DNA of 64,000 bases from positions 672,808-736,807 of the forward strand of contig NZ_JARRAG010000001.1 of the NCBI RefSeq assembly GCF_029589435.1. Reading direction: 5' to 3'. The position numbers were made by a program, and so were the translations under genes. Positions 1-8,372 of the stretch are shown piece after piece. How positions within the stretch are numbered: position 1 is the first letter of the stretch; every line of letters starts with the position of its first letter. The notes beneath the pieces are model-generated. The model did no database searches and was not told where the DNA came from. It saw nothing but the letters and a program-made list of their open reading frames with translations. This stretch comes from Paludisphaera mucosa (GTDB lineage: Bacteria; Planctomycetota; Planctomycetia; Isosphaerales; Isosphaeraceae).

Positions 1-1292
1 GGGTTGATGGCGTTGAACCGCGACTCGCGGTCGATGGCCTCGGCGGTGGGGTAGTAGGTCGGATTCACCGCCCGCCCCAGGGCCCGCGAGCTGGCGAGCA
101 AGGCCTCGGCCGGCTCGACGGCGATGGTCCCCGGCGCGGCGTTCTCGGCCTGCTCGAACGCCTTGTAGGCGTCGAGGAAGGCGCGCGTCTCCTTGTCGGG
201 GTAGCCGGCCTTGATCAGGGCGTCGGGGTCGGCCTTGAGCAGGACCTTCAGCGGCGTCCAGACCGAGTTCTCGGCGAGCCAGGCGGCGTACTTCTTGTCG
301 AAGGCGGCGTCCTCGCCCGGGTCGTGGCGGTCGTCGCTGGGGACGTCGTTCCAGTAGGTGTCGAGCGCCTTGAGCGCGTCGAACTCGATCGGCGAGAGGT
401 CGCGGAGGTTGGCGGCCGTGCGCGCCTTGGGGATGACGACCTTGTAGAAGTCGAGCGCCTCGCGGCCGAAGGGGCGGGGCATGATCCGGACCAGGCCGGC
501 CGACCGCATCTCCTCACCGGAGTACGCCTTGTAAGTCGCCAGCCGATGGCCGACGTCGATGGCCCGCTTCTCGACCTCGGTCAGCCGCGCCGCGAGGGTG
601 GGGCTGGAGTCGAACTTGCGCTTCTGCTCGTCGAGCTGCGCCACCCACTCCATAAACGCTTCGTCGTGGTCGCCGTGGCGGATCTTGGCCTCGTCCAGCT
701 CGTCGGGCGACAGCCACTTGTGGTCTTCCAGGAGCTTGGCCGCCACGTCCTCGAGCGCCTTGCGGTCGCTCGCCTCCAGCTTCGACGCCTTGAGGAAGTT
801 CAGCACCGCCGCGGCGTCCAGCTCTTCCACGTCGGCGAGCAGGGCCAGGCGCTGCTTGTCCTCGGCCGCGGTCTCGGGCCGGGCGGCGATCGCGGCGAAC
901 TTGGCGCGGATGGGGCCGAGCAGGATCTTCCGCTTGAGCGGCAGGTAGTCGACCAGGATGAACGGCTGCGAGTCCCAGAACTCGGGGCGGACGATCCAGT
1001 CGACGAAGGCGGCGACGGGGGTCCAGGTCTCGGCGACCTCGTTGCGGTCGTCCAGCAGCTTGACCGTCTCGCGGCCGAAGACCTGCTTGACCTCCTCGCG
1101 GGCCACGGTGTCCAGCGGCTTGACGCGGCCGTTGTGCATGACGGCCACCCGGCCGATCCGGTCGTACGCCGGCCCGACCCCGAGCTTGGCGGGCCCCGCG
1201 CCCTCGTGACCCGGGGGCGTTACGGCGGCGACCGTCACGACCAGCAGGCCGCAGAGGCCCGTTCCCACAAGCAATCGGCCGTATCGTCTCAT
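1..1292 (-). CDS. Cytochrome c biogenesis protein, CcsA-type fusion (N-terminal part, cut by window edge)
   Basis: About 430 N-terminal codons are visible and the rest lies to the left of the window. The product starts with a short signal/anchor segment (GLLVVTVAAV) followed by a large soluble region opening with RVAVMHNGRVKPLDTVARE. That motif is typical of the long periplasmic domain found ahead of the CcsA/ResC haem-export domain in Planctomycetes and Bacteroidetes. The haem-handling membrane part with the tryptophan-rich motif is not visible, so the CcsA assignment rests on the N-terminal motif and on resB lying 86 nt upstream. ATG at 1292 is chosen because GGGGAGA precedes it. Expected role: with ResB, haem delivery and thioether attachment to apocytochromes outside the cytoplasmic membrane (system II). 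Confidence 0.75.
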   Translation of the reverse strand, partial: MRRYGRLLVGTGLCGLLVVTVAAVTPPGHEGAGPAKLGVGPAYDRIGRVAVMHNGRVKPLDTVAREEVKQVFGRETVKLLDDRNEVAETWTPVAAFVDWIVRPEFWDSQPFILVDYLPLKRKILLGPIRAKFAAIAARPETAAEDKQRLALLADVEELDAAAVLNFLKASKLEASDRKALEDVAAKLLEDHKWLSPDELDEAKIRHGDHDEAFMEWVAQLDEQKRKFDSSPTLAARLTEVEKRAIDVGHRLATYKAYSGEEMRSAGLVRIMPRPFGREALDFYKVVIPKARTAANLRDLSPIEFDALKALDTYWNDVPSDDRHDPGEDAAFDKKYAAWLAENSVWTPLKVLLKADPDALIKAGYPDKETRAFLDAYKAFEQAENAAPGTIAVEPAEALLASSRALGRAVNPTYYPTAEAIDRESRFNAIN

Positions 1293-1378
1293 CGCGTATC
1301 TCCCCGGGATGGCTGAGGGGCGGTGGAAGGCGAGGCGGCCGACGCGGGCTCGGCCCCTGGGTCGCTCGTCGCGGTCGC

Positions 1379-3544
1379 TCACAAAATGTCTTCTTCGGCC
1401 TTCGCCGGCCCGGCGGGCTCGACGGGCGTCGGCAGGCCGGCCTTCTTCGCGGCCTGCTCGCGCTCGCGCCGGCCGCCGTCGGTGAACAGGCCCGCCCGCA
1501 TGTAGAACTGCAGGAAGGTCCCCAGCACGACGAGCAGGCTGCCGGCGTAGATGATCGGCCGGCCCGGGTTGCTCCCCACCTGGAAGACCGACTGGAACTG
1601 GCCGGTCCGCTGCTGGGTGCGGGGGTCGACGATCGGCGAGTAGCGCATCTGGTAGAAGGTGTAGCCGCGGTGGGTCATCGGCTCGTTCATCGAGATCGTG
1701 TGCTCGCGGCCCTTGACCCCCTGGGCGGGGTCCTCGACCTTGACCTGGCTGACGAACTTGGTCGCCTGCTCGGTGCCGGGCTCGAAGCCGACCTCGAAGT
1801 CCTCGAGCTTCAGGTCGAAGCCCAGCGGCTTGCGGTCGACGTCGTAGGCGATCTCGAACGGCCGCGAGCCGACCGGGACCGGGCGGAAGGTCGGGGCTTC
1901 GAGCGACTCGCTGCGCTGGATCCAGACCTCCTCGGTCTTCCCGTCGACGGTCAGCTCGACGAGGCAGGCGGGGACGGCCTCGTCCATCTGGTTGCCCTGA
2001 AGGAACAGGGGCCGGAAGATCCGCTTCTCGACGCCCGCCGGCAGGTAGTCGGCGACCTGGAAGTTGATCGACATCGCGGCGGCCCCGCCGCCGAAAGCGT
2101 CGACCCACTTGCCCGGGGCGATCGGCCCCGACGTCCGCAGCTCGGGCTTGCCGTCCTTGGCGCGGCCGAAGACGCGGTAATACAGCTTCTGGTCGGGCCC
2201 GGCCAGGACGTCGACCTGGCCGAACCGGCCGCTGGTCTTGGGGTCGAGGTCGGGCGGGATCATCAGGTGGACGGCGGCCAGGGCCTCGGGGGGCTTGCCG
2301 CCGTCGACCGCCGGCCGGGGGATGACGTTGGGGAACATCGGCATCGCGCCCATCGCCACGTGCTCGACCACGGAGCCCTCGCCCTTGCCGACGTCGAACA
2401 CGGCGATCGGGATCGACTCCTCGCCCACCACCTTCGCCAGGCCCGCCTCGCCGGTCGGGAAATGGGCGAGCTTCTGGAGCGAGACGGTCAGGTCGCTGTC
2501 GGGCAGCGGCACCTTCTTGTCGGCCGGCGTGTCGAGGACGAAGTCGAAGACGCGGGGCTTGCCGTCCCGGCCCGTGTACCGGAAGCGGGCGACGCCCGTC
2601 GTGCTCTTGTCCAGCGGCGGCTTGAGGAAGTCGTCGACGTAGTCGGCGCGGTCGACCGAGGCGAACGACACGAGCGCCGGCATGCCGTCGCTGCGGGCCG
2701 TCCGGTAGAAGCGGCGGTCGAGCTTGAACCACTGGTCGGATTCATCGGCGTTGGCCAGCCGGGACTCGGGCATGCCGGGGGCCTTGAACTGGAGCAGCAG
2801 CCGGGCCATCGGCTGGCCCGAGGGGTCGGCCTCGTGGAGCGTGTCCGGGGTGGAGGCGGGCAAGTAGCGCTTGACGACCAGCTTGAACGGGTCGGCCGGC
2901 TTGCTCAGGACGTCGGCCTCGTCGCGGACGATCGGGTACCGGCCGCCGGTCAGGCGGTTGAGCGCCAGGTCGAAGATGTTGCGGATCCGGGGCTGGCCGC
3001 CGCCCCAGGGGAAGGGGCCGCTCTCGTCGAACGGCATCGCGAACGACGCCGTGGTTTCCTGGTTGTGGGGGTCGACCTCGCGGAGGCGGAACATCGGGGC
3101 GTCGGTCCGGAGCATCTCGCTGCGGGTCTCGCCCTCCAGCATCCCCACCATCCCCTCGTCGCCCGACCGGAAGTGGACGTACGAGCCTAGGATCAGGATG
3201 AGCAGCCCGGCGTGCGTGACCACGAAGCCGGTCTGCCGCTTCTTCCAGGGGAACCGGATCGACGCCGCGCAGAAGATGTTGATCGCCAGGAAGGCCAGCA
3301 GGATCGAGAACCCGGCGCTCTTGTAGACGAAGGCCTGGGCGGCCTTGGTGCCGTAAGTCGACTCGAACCAGGTGGCGAAGGCGAGCGAGGCGGCCAGGCT
3401 GGAGATCGAGATCACGGCCAGCTTGAGCGACGCGAGGAACTTGTAAACCTCGTCGATCGCCGCCAGGGCCCGGCCGCCGAACGACGCCTTCGCGCCGGGC
3501 GTCGCGGGAGGGGGGCCGGATGACTTCTTGGTGGCCGTCGCCAT
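1379..3544 (-). CDS. resB: Cytochrome c biogenesis protein ResB/Ccs1
   Basis: This 721-residue membrane protein has the ResB layout. Three hydrophobic helices lie near the N terminus (about residues 38-60, 74-95 and 105-125, the last containing FVVTHAGLLILILGSYV with a conserved histidine). A long extracytoplasmic domain follows, then one C-terminal helix (PIIYAGSLLVVLGTFLQFYM, about 665-685) and a charged tail. The family works with CcsA in system II cytochrome c maturation, keeping apocytochrome thiols reduced and attaching haem. The length exceeds many ResB proteins because the periplasmic domain is large, which is usual in this phylum. It lies 86 nt upstream of the ccsA-type gene and 153 nt downstream of the haem-motif sigma factor, all in the same direction. 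Confidence 0.9.
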   Translation of the reverse strand: MATATKKSSGPPPATPGAKASFGGRALAAIDEVYKFLASLKLAVISISSLAASLAFATWFESTYGTKAAQAFVYKSAGFSILLAFLAINIFCAASIRFPWKKRQTGFVVTHAGLLILILGSYVHFRSGDEGMVGMLEGETRSEMLRTDAPMFRLREVDPHNQETTASFAMPFDESGPFPWGGGQPRIRNIFDLALNRLTGGRYPIVRDEADVLSKPADPFKLVVKRYLPASTPDTLHEADPSGQPMARLLLQFKAPGMPESRLANADESDQWFKLDRRFYRTARSDGMPALVSFASVDRADYVDDFLKPPLDKSTTGVARFRYTGRDGKPRVFDFVLDTPADKKVPLPDSDLTVSLQKLAHFPTGEAGLAKVVGEESIPIAVFDVGKGEGSVVEHVAMGAMPMFPNVIPRPAVDGGKPPEALAAVHLMIPPDLDPKTSGRFGQVDVLAGPDQKLYYRVFGRAKDGKPELRTSGPIAPGKWVDAFGGGAAAMSINFQVADYLPAGVEKRIFRPLFLQGNQMDEAVPACLVELTVDGKTEEVWIQRSESLEAPTFRPVPVGSRPFEIAYDVDRKPLGFDLKLEDFEVGFEPGTEQATKFVSQVKVEDPAQGVKGREHTISMNEPMTHRGYTFYQMRYSPIVDPRTQQRTGQFQSVFQVGSNPGRPIIYAGSLLVVLGTFLQFYMRAGLFTDGGRREREQAAKKAGLPTPVEPAGPAKAEEDIL

Positions 3545-3697
3545 GATGTCGCACCTGCCGGGGAGGGAGGATGGAAGTCGGGGATGAGTCGGGCGGGCCG
3601 GGACGGGCCGTGGTCGGCCGCCCCGAGATCTCTCGATTCTAATCCAACGCCCCCGCGAGCGGCCAGGGTCGTCGCCGGGGGGGGACGGATCGAGCGA

Positions 3698-4678
3698 TCA
3701 GGGGAGCGCGACGTGGCAACGCACGCACGTCGCGAGCAGCCGCGACGCGGCGACCGCGCCCTCGGCCCGATGGTCGGCCAGGTCGAGGGCCGCCAGCCTC
3801 GTCTCGGCCGCGAAGCCGCGCCGAGATTCCCGGACGGAGGCCGGAGCCCGCTCCGCAGACTCCTCGGCGTGCTCGACCCCGAGGTCGAGTCGCGCAGGAT
3901 CGAGGCCCTGCCATTCCTTACGCTCCAGGGCGCCGAGGAGTTCTCGAAGCTCGGAAGCCGGTTCGGCTTTATCGTTTATCGCGAGGTCGGGCCGGCGGGA
4001 GTTTATGCCCCGATCGGGGGATTCGACCGAACGGTGCGGCCCCGAGACGATCCAGGCCGCCAGGGCCAGCAGCACGCCGAGCGTCACTCCCCGGCCGACC
4101 AGGCTTTCGCGAAGCAGGGAGCGGGCGCGGACCAGGCGGCGGGAGATCGAGCCCACGGGATAGCCCAGCTCGACGGCGGCCTCGCGGTTGCTCTTGCCCT
4201 GGAGGTAGCAGAGGACCACGGGGTCGCGATACTTCCCGGGCAGGTCGTCCACGGCCCCGTCGATCGCCCTCCGGACGTCACGGCGCTCGACCTCGTCGGC
4301 GAACAGCGAGAGCGGGCATTCGGGCTCGGGCAACGCCCCCGCATCGCCGAAGTTCCAGCCGGGCGGGAGGTTGGAGACGGGGGTCTCGCGCCGGCCGCGG
4401 CGGGCAAGTTCGCTGCGAGCATGGAGGGCCAGCCGTCGGGCGACGTCCCGGACCCAGCCGCCGATCGAGGCCCGCCAGGCCACGTCGGAAGCCCGCAGGG
4501 ACAGGAGCAGGAACGTCGCCTGGAAGACGTCCTCGGCGTCGTGCTCGCTCCGAAGGAATTGCCGGCAGACGCGCCGGACGTGGGGGCCGTGCCGCTTCAC
4601 CAGTTCGGCGAACGCGGCCTCCTCCCGCCCCTCGGCGAACCGTCTCAGCAAGATCGCGTCCGTGGCCCGCTCGATCAT
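3698..4678 (-). CDS. ECF sigma factor with transmembrane anchor and C-terminal CxxCH haem motif
   Basis: This 326-residue protein has sigma region 2 at about residues 17-85 (with DAEDVFQATFLLL) and region 4 at about 132-190 (YRDPVVLCYLQGKSNREAAVELG, shortened form YLQGKSNREAA, then a helix-turn-helix). A basic stretch is followed by one hydrophobic helix at 198-213 (TLGVLLALAAWIVSG), then about 110 residues predicted to be mostly helical and outside the membrane. The protein ends ATCVRCHVALP, a CxxCH motif (C318, C321, H322) covalently binding haem in c-type cytochromes. Its position near the C terminus of a helical domain resembles cytochrome c-prime. ECF factors with long C-terminal extensions are known in Planctomycetes; the haem motif is what I find unusual. 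The gene sits 153 nt upstream of resB, and an inverted repeat lies before it (4732-4750). No anti-sigma gene is adjacent. Confidence 0.85.
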   Translation of the reverse strand: MIERATDAILLRRFAEGREEAAFAELVKRHGPHVRRVCRQFLRSEHDAEDVFQATFLLLSLRASDVAWRASIGGWVRDVARRLALHARSELARRGRRETPVSNLPPGWNFGDAGALPEPECPLSLFADEVERRDVRRAIDGAVDDLPGKYRDPVVLCYLQGKSNREAAVELGYPVGSISRRLVRARSLLRESLVGRGVTLGVLLALAAWIVSGPHRSVESPDRGINSRRPDLAINDKAEPASELRELLGALERKEWQGLDPARLDLGVEHAEESAERAPASVRESRRGFAAETRLAALDLADHRAEGAVAASRLLATCVRCHVALP

Positions 4679-4731
4679 CGCGTCTCCGGCCCTCGCCCGC
4701 CTCGGATCCCGTCGTACTCCGTATTATGTCG

Positions 4732-4750
4732 ATTCGCCCCATCGGCGAAT
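4732..4750 (-). promoter_or_regulatory. Inverted repeat upstream of the sigma factor gene, operator candidate
   Basis: ATTCGCC and GGCGAAT form a perfect 7-bp inverted repeat separated by 5 nt (CCATC on the plus strand). It lies 54-72 nt ahead of the ATG at 4678. Reading toward the gene, a CATAAT hexamer, a possible -10, follows a few bases after the repeat, so the palindrome would cover the -35/spacer region. That is a usual place for a repressor or autoregulatory site. The regulator is unknown and no classical -35 hexamer is obvious. Confidence 0.4.
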
Positions 4751-4876
4751 GCGTTTTTCTGGGAAGAGGTCGCGATTCTCTCGGAGTCGGAGTCGCGAAA
4801 CCCCCGTGCAGGGTCGTATCAAAGCGAGATTCCCTCCGGTCGAGGCCGGCCGGGCTTGAACCTCGCCGCCTGGGGG

Positions 4877-5581
4877 CTACAGGGCCGCCGCCAGCTCGCG
4901 ATAGCGGGCGGCCATCCGCGGCCCCTTGCCTTCGTCCTCGTGCTTGAAGAAGACGAAAACCTCCCGCCAGGCTTGTCCGGCCACGCGTTGCACCCAGGCC
5001 GCAAGCTCCGCGTCGCTGTAGTCGAAGCGCCGCAGCCGCAGGTAGCCCCAGTCCGCCGTGGGCACGAACGGGACGTCCAGCTCGCAGTCGGCGTCGGCCA
5101 GGCAGAGAGACGAATTGTGCTCGCGGAGCAGCCCGAAGACCTCGTCGTCGAACCAAGAGGCGTGGCGGAACTCGAACGCCGAGCGGATCGAGGCGGGGAG
5201 CAGGCCGAGGAACGCCTGCAGCCGAGGCGCGTCCTTCTTCATGTTCGGCGGGAGCTGGAACAGCAGCGGTCCCAGGCGCTCTTTCAGGGCCCCGGCGACT
5301 TCGAGCGTCTGCGCCAACGGCTCGCCGCAGTCCTTCAGCCTCCGCGTGTGCGTGATCCGCTGCGGGGCCTTGAGCACGAAGCGGAAGTCGGCCGGCACCG
5401 CGTCCGCCCACCGCTGCACGGTCGCGACGGCGGGGAGGACGCGGAACGTGCCGTTGATCTCGACCGCGCCGAAACGCTCGCCGTAGTAACGGAGCATCCC
5501 CGACGCCGGCAGCTTGCTCGGGTAGAAGCCGCCCTTCCACTCCTTGTAGGAGTAGCCGCTCGTGCCGACGTGGAGTTCCAT
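4877..5581 (-). CDS. DUF72 family protein (YecE-like)
   Basis: The 234-residue product begins MELHVGTSGYSYKEWKGGFY, the signature opening of DUF72 proteins, and continues with FYPSKLPASGMLRYYGERF and later FEFRHASWF and WGYLRLRRFD motifs of the family. DUF72 proteins have a TIM-barrel fold and no firmly established reaction, so no activity is assigned. ATG at 5581 is used because the family always starts at this conserved segment; a longer open frame upstream is not supported. The gene follows the Tat-exported TIM-barrel gene by 20 nt, suggesting co-transcription, and the sigma factor begins 198 nt downstream. Confidence 0.88.
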   Translation of the reverse strand: MELHVGTSGYSYKEWKGGFYPSKLPASGMLRYYGERFGAVEINGTFRVLPAVATVQRWADAVPADFRFVLKAPQRITHTRRLKDCGEPLAQTLEVAGALKERLGPLLFQLPPNMKKDAPRLQAFLGLLPASIRSAFEFRHASWFDDEVFGLLREHNSSLCLADADCELDVPFVPTADWGYLRLRRFDYSDAELAAWVQRVAGQAWREVFVFFKHEDEGKGPRMAARYRELAAAL

Positions 5582-5601
5582 GGGTCGCCCGCGCTTCGGC
5601 C

Positions 5602-6480
5602 TCAGTCGAACAGCAGCTTGTTCATGCGGGCGACGACGTCTTTCATGCGGTCCAGGTCGCCGAGGCCGACCTCGGCGGTGATCCAGCCGTCGTAGCCGAT
5701 CTCGGTCAGGGCGCTTCGGACCGCCGGCCAGTCGATCTCGCCCTCGCCGAGCGGGTAGTCGAACCGCTTGGGCTTGGCGTATTCCTTGATGTGGATCTTG
5801 AGGATCCGCTTGCCCAGCTCGCGGATCCACTCCTGGGGGTAGGCGAACTCGACGACGTTGCCCACGTCGAAATACGCGCCGACGGCCGGGCTCTCGAACT
5901 CGTCGATGTAGCGGGCGAACTCGATCGGGCTGAGGAGGAACTTGTTCCAGACCTCCTCGACCGCGATCTTGACGCCCGCCTGCTCGGCGAAGGGGATGAG
6001 CTTGCGGATGTGGGCCTGCGAGCGTTCCCAGGCCTGGCGGTAGGAGACCTTCTTGTTGACGACCGCCGGGACGACGAGGACGGTGGTCCCGCCGTAGGCC
6101 TTGACGTCGAGGAACTCCTGCTTGATCGCGGCCACCCCGCGCTCGACGACGGCGGGGTCGGGGTCGGAGAGCGGCTCCTGCCAGTGCCGGCCGCCGCTGA
6201 CGCCGTGGATGACTAGGCCGGTCTCGTCGCGGGCGGCGAGGACCTCCTTGAGGTCCAGCTCGTTGGGGCTGATCAGCTCGACGCCCTCGAAGCCGGCCTC
6301 CTTCAGCAGCTTGAAGGTCGGCAGGATGGGGCCCTTGGTCTGGCCGAGCATGAAGGCCCGCTTCCAGGGAGTCTTGGGTGCGAAGGCGGCCGAGGCCGTC
6401 GTCGCGCCCCAGGCCGCGCCCGCCGCGGCACCGGCGGCGGCCGCCAGGAATCCCCTCCGGTCGACGTCTTTCATCCGCAT
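5602..6480 (-). CDS. Tat-exported sugar phosphate isomerase/epimerase family protein (AP endonuclease 2-like TIM barrel)
   Basis: This 292-residue protein has a twin-arginine leader (VDRRGFLAAAAGAAAGAAWG) and then a xylose isomerase-like TIM barrel: FKLLKEAGFEGVELISPNE near the start, IAVEEVWNKFLLSP in the middle, and VGAYFDVGNVV with HIKEYAKPKR toward the end. The E, D and H residues in these strands match the divalent metal site of the AP_endonuc_2 superfamily. Such exported isomerases are abundant in Planctomycetes and are usually linked to inositol or other sugar catabolism, but the substrate cannot be read from the sequence. The gene follows gatB by 16 nt, so it probably shares its transcript even though the functions look unrelated. 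Confidence 0.85.
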   Translation of the reverse strand: MRMKDVDRRGFLAAAAGAAAGAAWGATTASAAFAPKTPWKRAFMLGQTKGPILPTFKLLKEAGFEGVELISPNELDLKEVLAARDETGLVIHGVSGGRHWQEPLSDPDPAVVERGVAAIKQEFLDVKAYGGTTVLVVPAVVNKKVSYRQAWERSQAHIRKLIPFAEQAGVKIAVEEVWNKFLLSPIEFARYIDEFESPAVGAYFDVGNVVEFAYPQEWIRELGKRILKIHIKEYAKPKRFDYPLGEGEIDWPAVRSALTEIGYDGWITAEVGLGDLDRMKDVVARMNKLLFD

Positions 6481-6496
6481 CGATTCGAGCCTTTCG

Positions 6497-7978
6497 TCAC
6501 GCGAGGAGTTCGGCGAGCTTGGCCTCCAGCAGCTCGCCCACGAGCGCCGGGTTGGCCTTGCCGCCCGTCTGCTTCATCACCTGGCCGCGCAGGAATCCCT
6601 TGACCGCGTCGGGCTTCTTCTTGCCCTTCTTGAGGTCGTCGATCGCCTGCGGGTTGGCCGCGAGGGCCGCCTCGACGGCCGCGGCGATGGCCCCGCCGTC
6701 GGAGACCATCTTGTAGCCGCCCAGCTCGATGACGGTCTCGGCCGGGTCGCCGGTCTCGATCATCCGGCCGAGGACCTCGCGGCCCTGGTTCGTGTTCAGC
6801 TCGCCGCGGCGGACGCGGTCGATCAGGTCGGCGAGCGCGTCGGGCCGGACGGGGAAGTCGGCGACGGCCTGCTTCTTGTCCTTGATCGACCGCAGGACGT
6901 CCTGCTGGATCCAGTTGCTCGCCAGCTTGTACTCGCTCGTCTTGGCGGCGACGGCGTCGTAGTACTCGGCCACGTCCTCGCCCTGCTCGACGAGGACGTT
7001 GGCGTCGTAGGGCGAGAGCCCGTAGGCCGCCTGGAACCGCGTCCGACGCGCCGCGGGAAGCTCGCCGATGGTCGCACGGACGCGGCCCAGCCACGCCTCG
7101 TCGACGACGACGGGGACGAGGTCGGGCTCGGGGAAGTAGCGGTAGTCGGCCGCCGTCTCCTTCTCGCGCTGGGGCTTGGTGACCTCGTCGGCGTCGTTCC
7201 AGCCCCGCGTGGTCTTGGGCGAATCCTTGATGGTGAGGCCGTCGTGCTCCCACTTCTTGTACTGGCGATCGGTCTCGTAGATCAGAGCCTTCTCGACGGC
7301 CCGGAAGCTGTTGAGGTTCTTGATCTCGACGATCGGCGTGGCGATCGTCTCGCCGTCCTTGTGGATGTGCAGGTTGACGTTGGCGTCGCAGCGGAGCGAG
7401 CCTTCCTGCATCTCGCAGTCGGAGACGCCGAGGTAGACGAGCGTGAGCCGCAGCTCCTCCAGGCAGCCGCGGGCGTCGGCGGCCGAGCGGATCTCGGGCT
7501 CGCTGACGATCTCCAGCAGCGGGATGCCCGCGCGGTTGAGGTCGACCTCGGAGTAGTCGCCGACGCCGTGGGTCAGCTTGCCGGTGTCCTCTTCCAGGTG
7601 CACCCGCGTCAGAGCGCAGCGGCCGCCCCCGCCGCCGTCCTTGCGCGTCGGGATGTCGAGCCAGCCGCCGGTCGAGAACGGCAGGTCGTACTGGCTGATC
7701 TGATAGTTCTTGGGGAGGTCGGGATAGTAGTAGTTCTTGCGGTCCCACTTCGTGAACGGCGCGATCTCGGCGTGCAGCGCCACGGCCGTCTTGAGCGCCA
7801 GCTCGAACGCCTTGCAGTTCATGACCGGCAGGGTGCCCGGCATCCCCAGCGACACCGGGTCCGTCTGCGTGTTCGGCGGCAGGCCGAACTCGGTGCCGCA
7901 CCACGAGAACATCTTGCTCTCGGTCTGGAGCTGGACGTGGATTTCGAGGCCGATGACGACGTCGTAGGGATGGCTCAT
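6497..7978 (-). CDS. gatB: Asp-tRNA(Asn)/Glu-tRNA(Gln) amidotransferase subunit B
   Basis: The 493-residue GatB is full length. It opens with YDVVIGLEIHVQLQTESKMF, carries the conserved SLGMPGTLPVMN and NRAGIPLLEIVSEPE motifs, and ends in the GatB/YqeY tail domain (KGFLRGQVMKQTGGKANP). GatB binds the mischarged tRNA and phosphorylates or activates the acyl group before transamidation with ammonia from GatA. It is separated from gatC and gatA by two unrelated genes in the same direction (8010-8797), an interruption of the usual gatCAB order. The next gene upstream ends 31 nt before this start, so all five are likely on one transcript. Confidence 0.97.
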   Translation of the reverse strand: MSHPYDVVIGLEIHVQLQTESKMFSWCGTEFGLPPNTQTDPVSLGMPGTLPVMNCKAFELALKTAVALHAEIAPFTKWDRKNYYYPDLPKNYQISQYDLPFSTGGWLDIPTRKDGGGGGRCALTRVHLEEDTGKLTHGVGDYSEVDLNRAGIPLLEIVSEPEIRSAADARGCLEELRLTLVYLGVSDCEMQEGSLRCDANVNLHIHKDGETIATPIVEIKNLNSFRAVEKALIYETDRQYKKWEHDGLTIKDSPKTTRGWNDADEVTKPQREKETAADYRYFPEPDLVPVVVDEAWLGRVRATIGELPAARRTRFQAAYGLSPYDANVLVEQGEDVAEYYDAVAAKTSEYKLASNWIQQDVLRSIKDKKQAVADFPVRPDALADLIDRVRRGELNTNQGREVLGRMIETGDPAETVIELGGYKMVSDGGAIAAAVEAALAANPQAIDDLKKGKKKPDAVKGFLRGQVMKQTGGKANPALVGELLEAKLAELLA

Positions 7979-8009
7979 GGAAGGGGGGCCCGCCGGGCTT
8001 CCTGGAGGA

Positions 8010-8372
8010 TCAGGGCTTGTCGTTCGTGAATTGCGGGAGTCGCCAGTATTTGTGGTAGGACGGGGCCACCGCGTACAGCCCCCCCTCGTCGGCCTTCTTC
8101 TGGCTGCGGACGTCCAAATTGATCGACTTCAAGACGTCGGGCTCGTCGCGAAGCTCCTGGCGGAGGTAGTCCCAAACGTCTCGCACGGCCTGATATTCGT
8201 CCTGGTCGTTCAGGGCCTCGGCGACGATCAGGACGTGGATCCGACCCACGTCCGGATTGGTCCGGTAGAAGATGGCGAACGACCGTGGGTCCCAGCCGCG
8301 GGAACGCCCGTATCGGTCCAACGTCGGAGCGATCAGGAACTGGGCGGCCGTCAGGCCTGTGTCGTCAACCAC
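8010..8372 (-). CDS. Small hypothetical protein, partner of the HEPN-like gene
   Basis: I do not recognise the family of this 120-residue protein. GTG at 8372 is preferred because AAGGAG lies 7 nt before it (8380-8385, minus strand). This gives a 22-nt overlap with the HEPN-like gene; a longer start at ATG 8405 is possible but lacks such a site. The sequence has an alternating sheet/helix look (SFAIFYRTNPDVGRIHVLIVAEAL, then a helix VRDVWDYLRQELRDEP) ending in an aromatic, polar tail. There is no signal peptide or membrane helix. It sits between the HEPN-like gene and gatB and its base composition looks less GC-rich than gatA or gatB, consistent with a later insertion. Confidence 0.75.
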   Translation of the reverse strand: MVDDTGLTAAQFLIAPTLDRYGRSRGWDPRSFAIFYRTNPDVGRIHVLIVAEALNDQDEYQAVRDVWDYLRQELRDEPDVLKSINLDVRSQKKADEGGLYAVAPSYHKYWRLPQFTNDKP

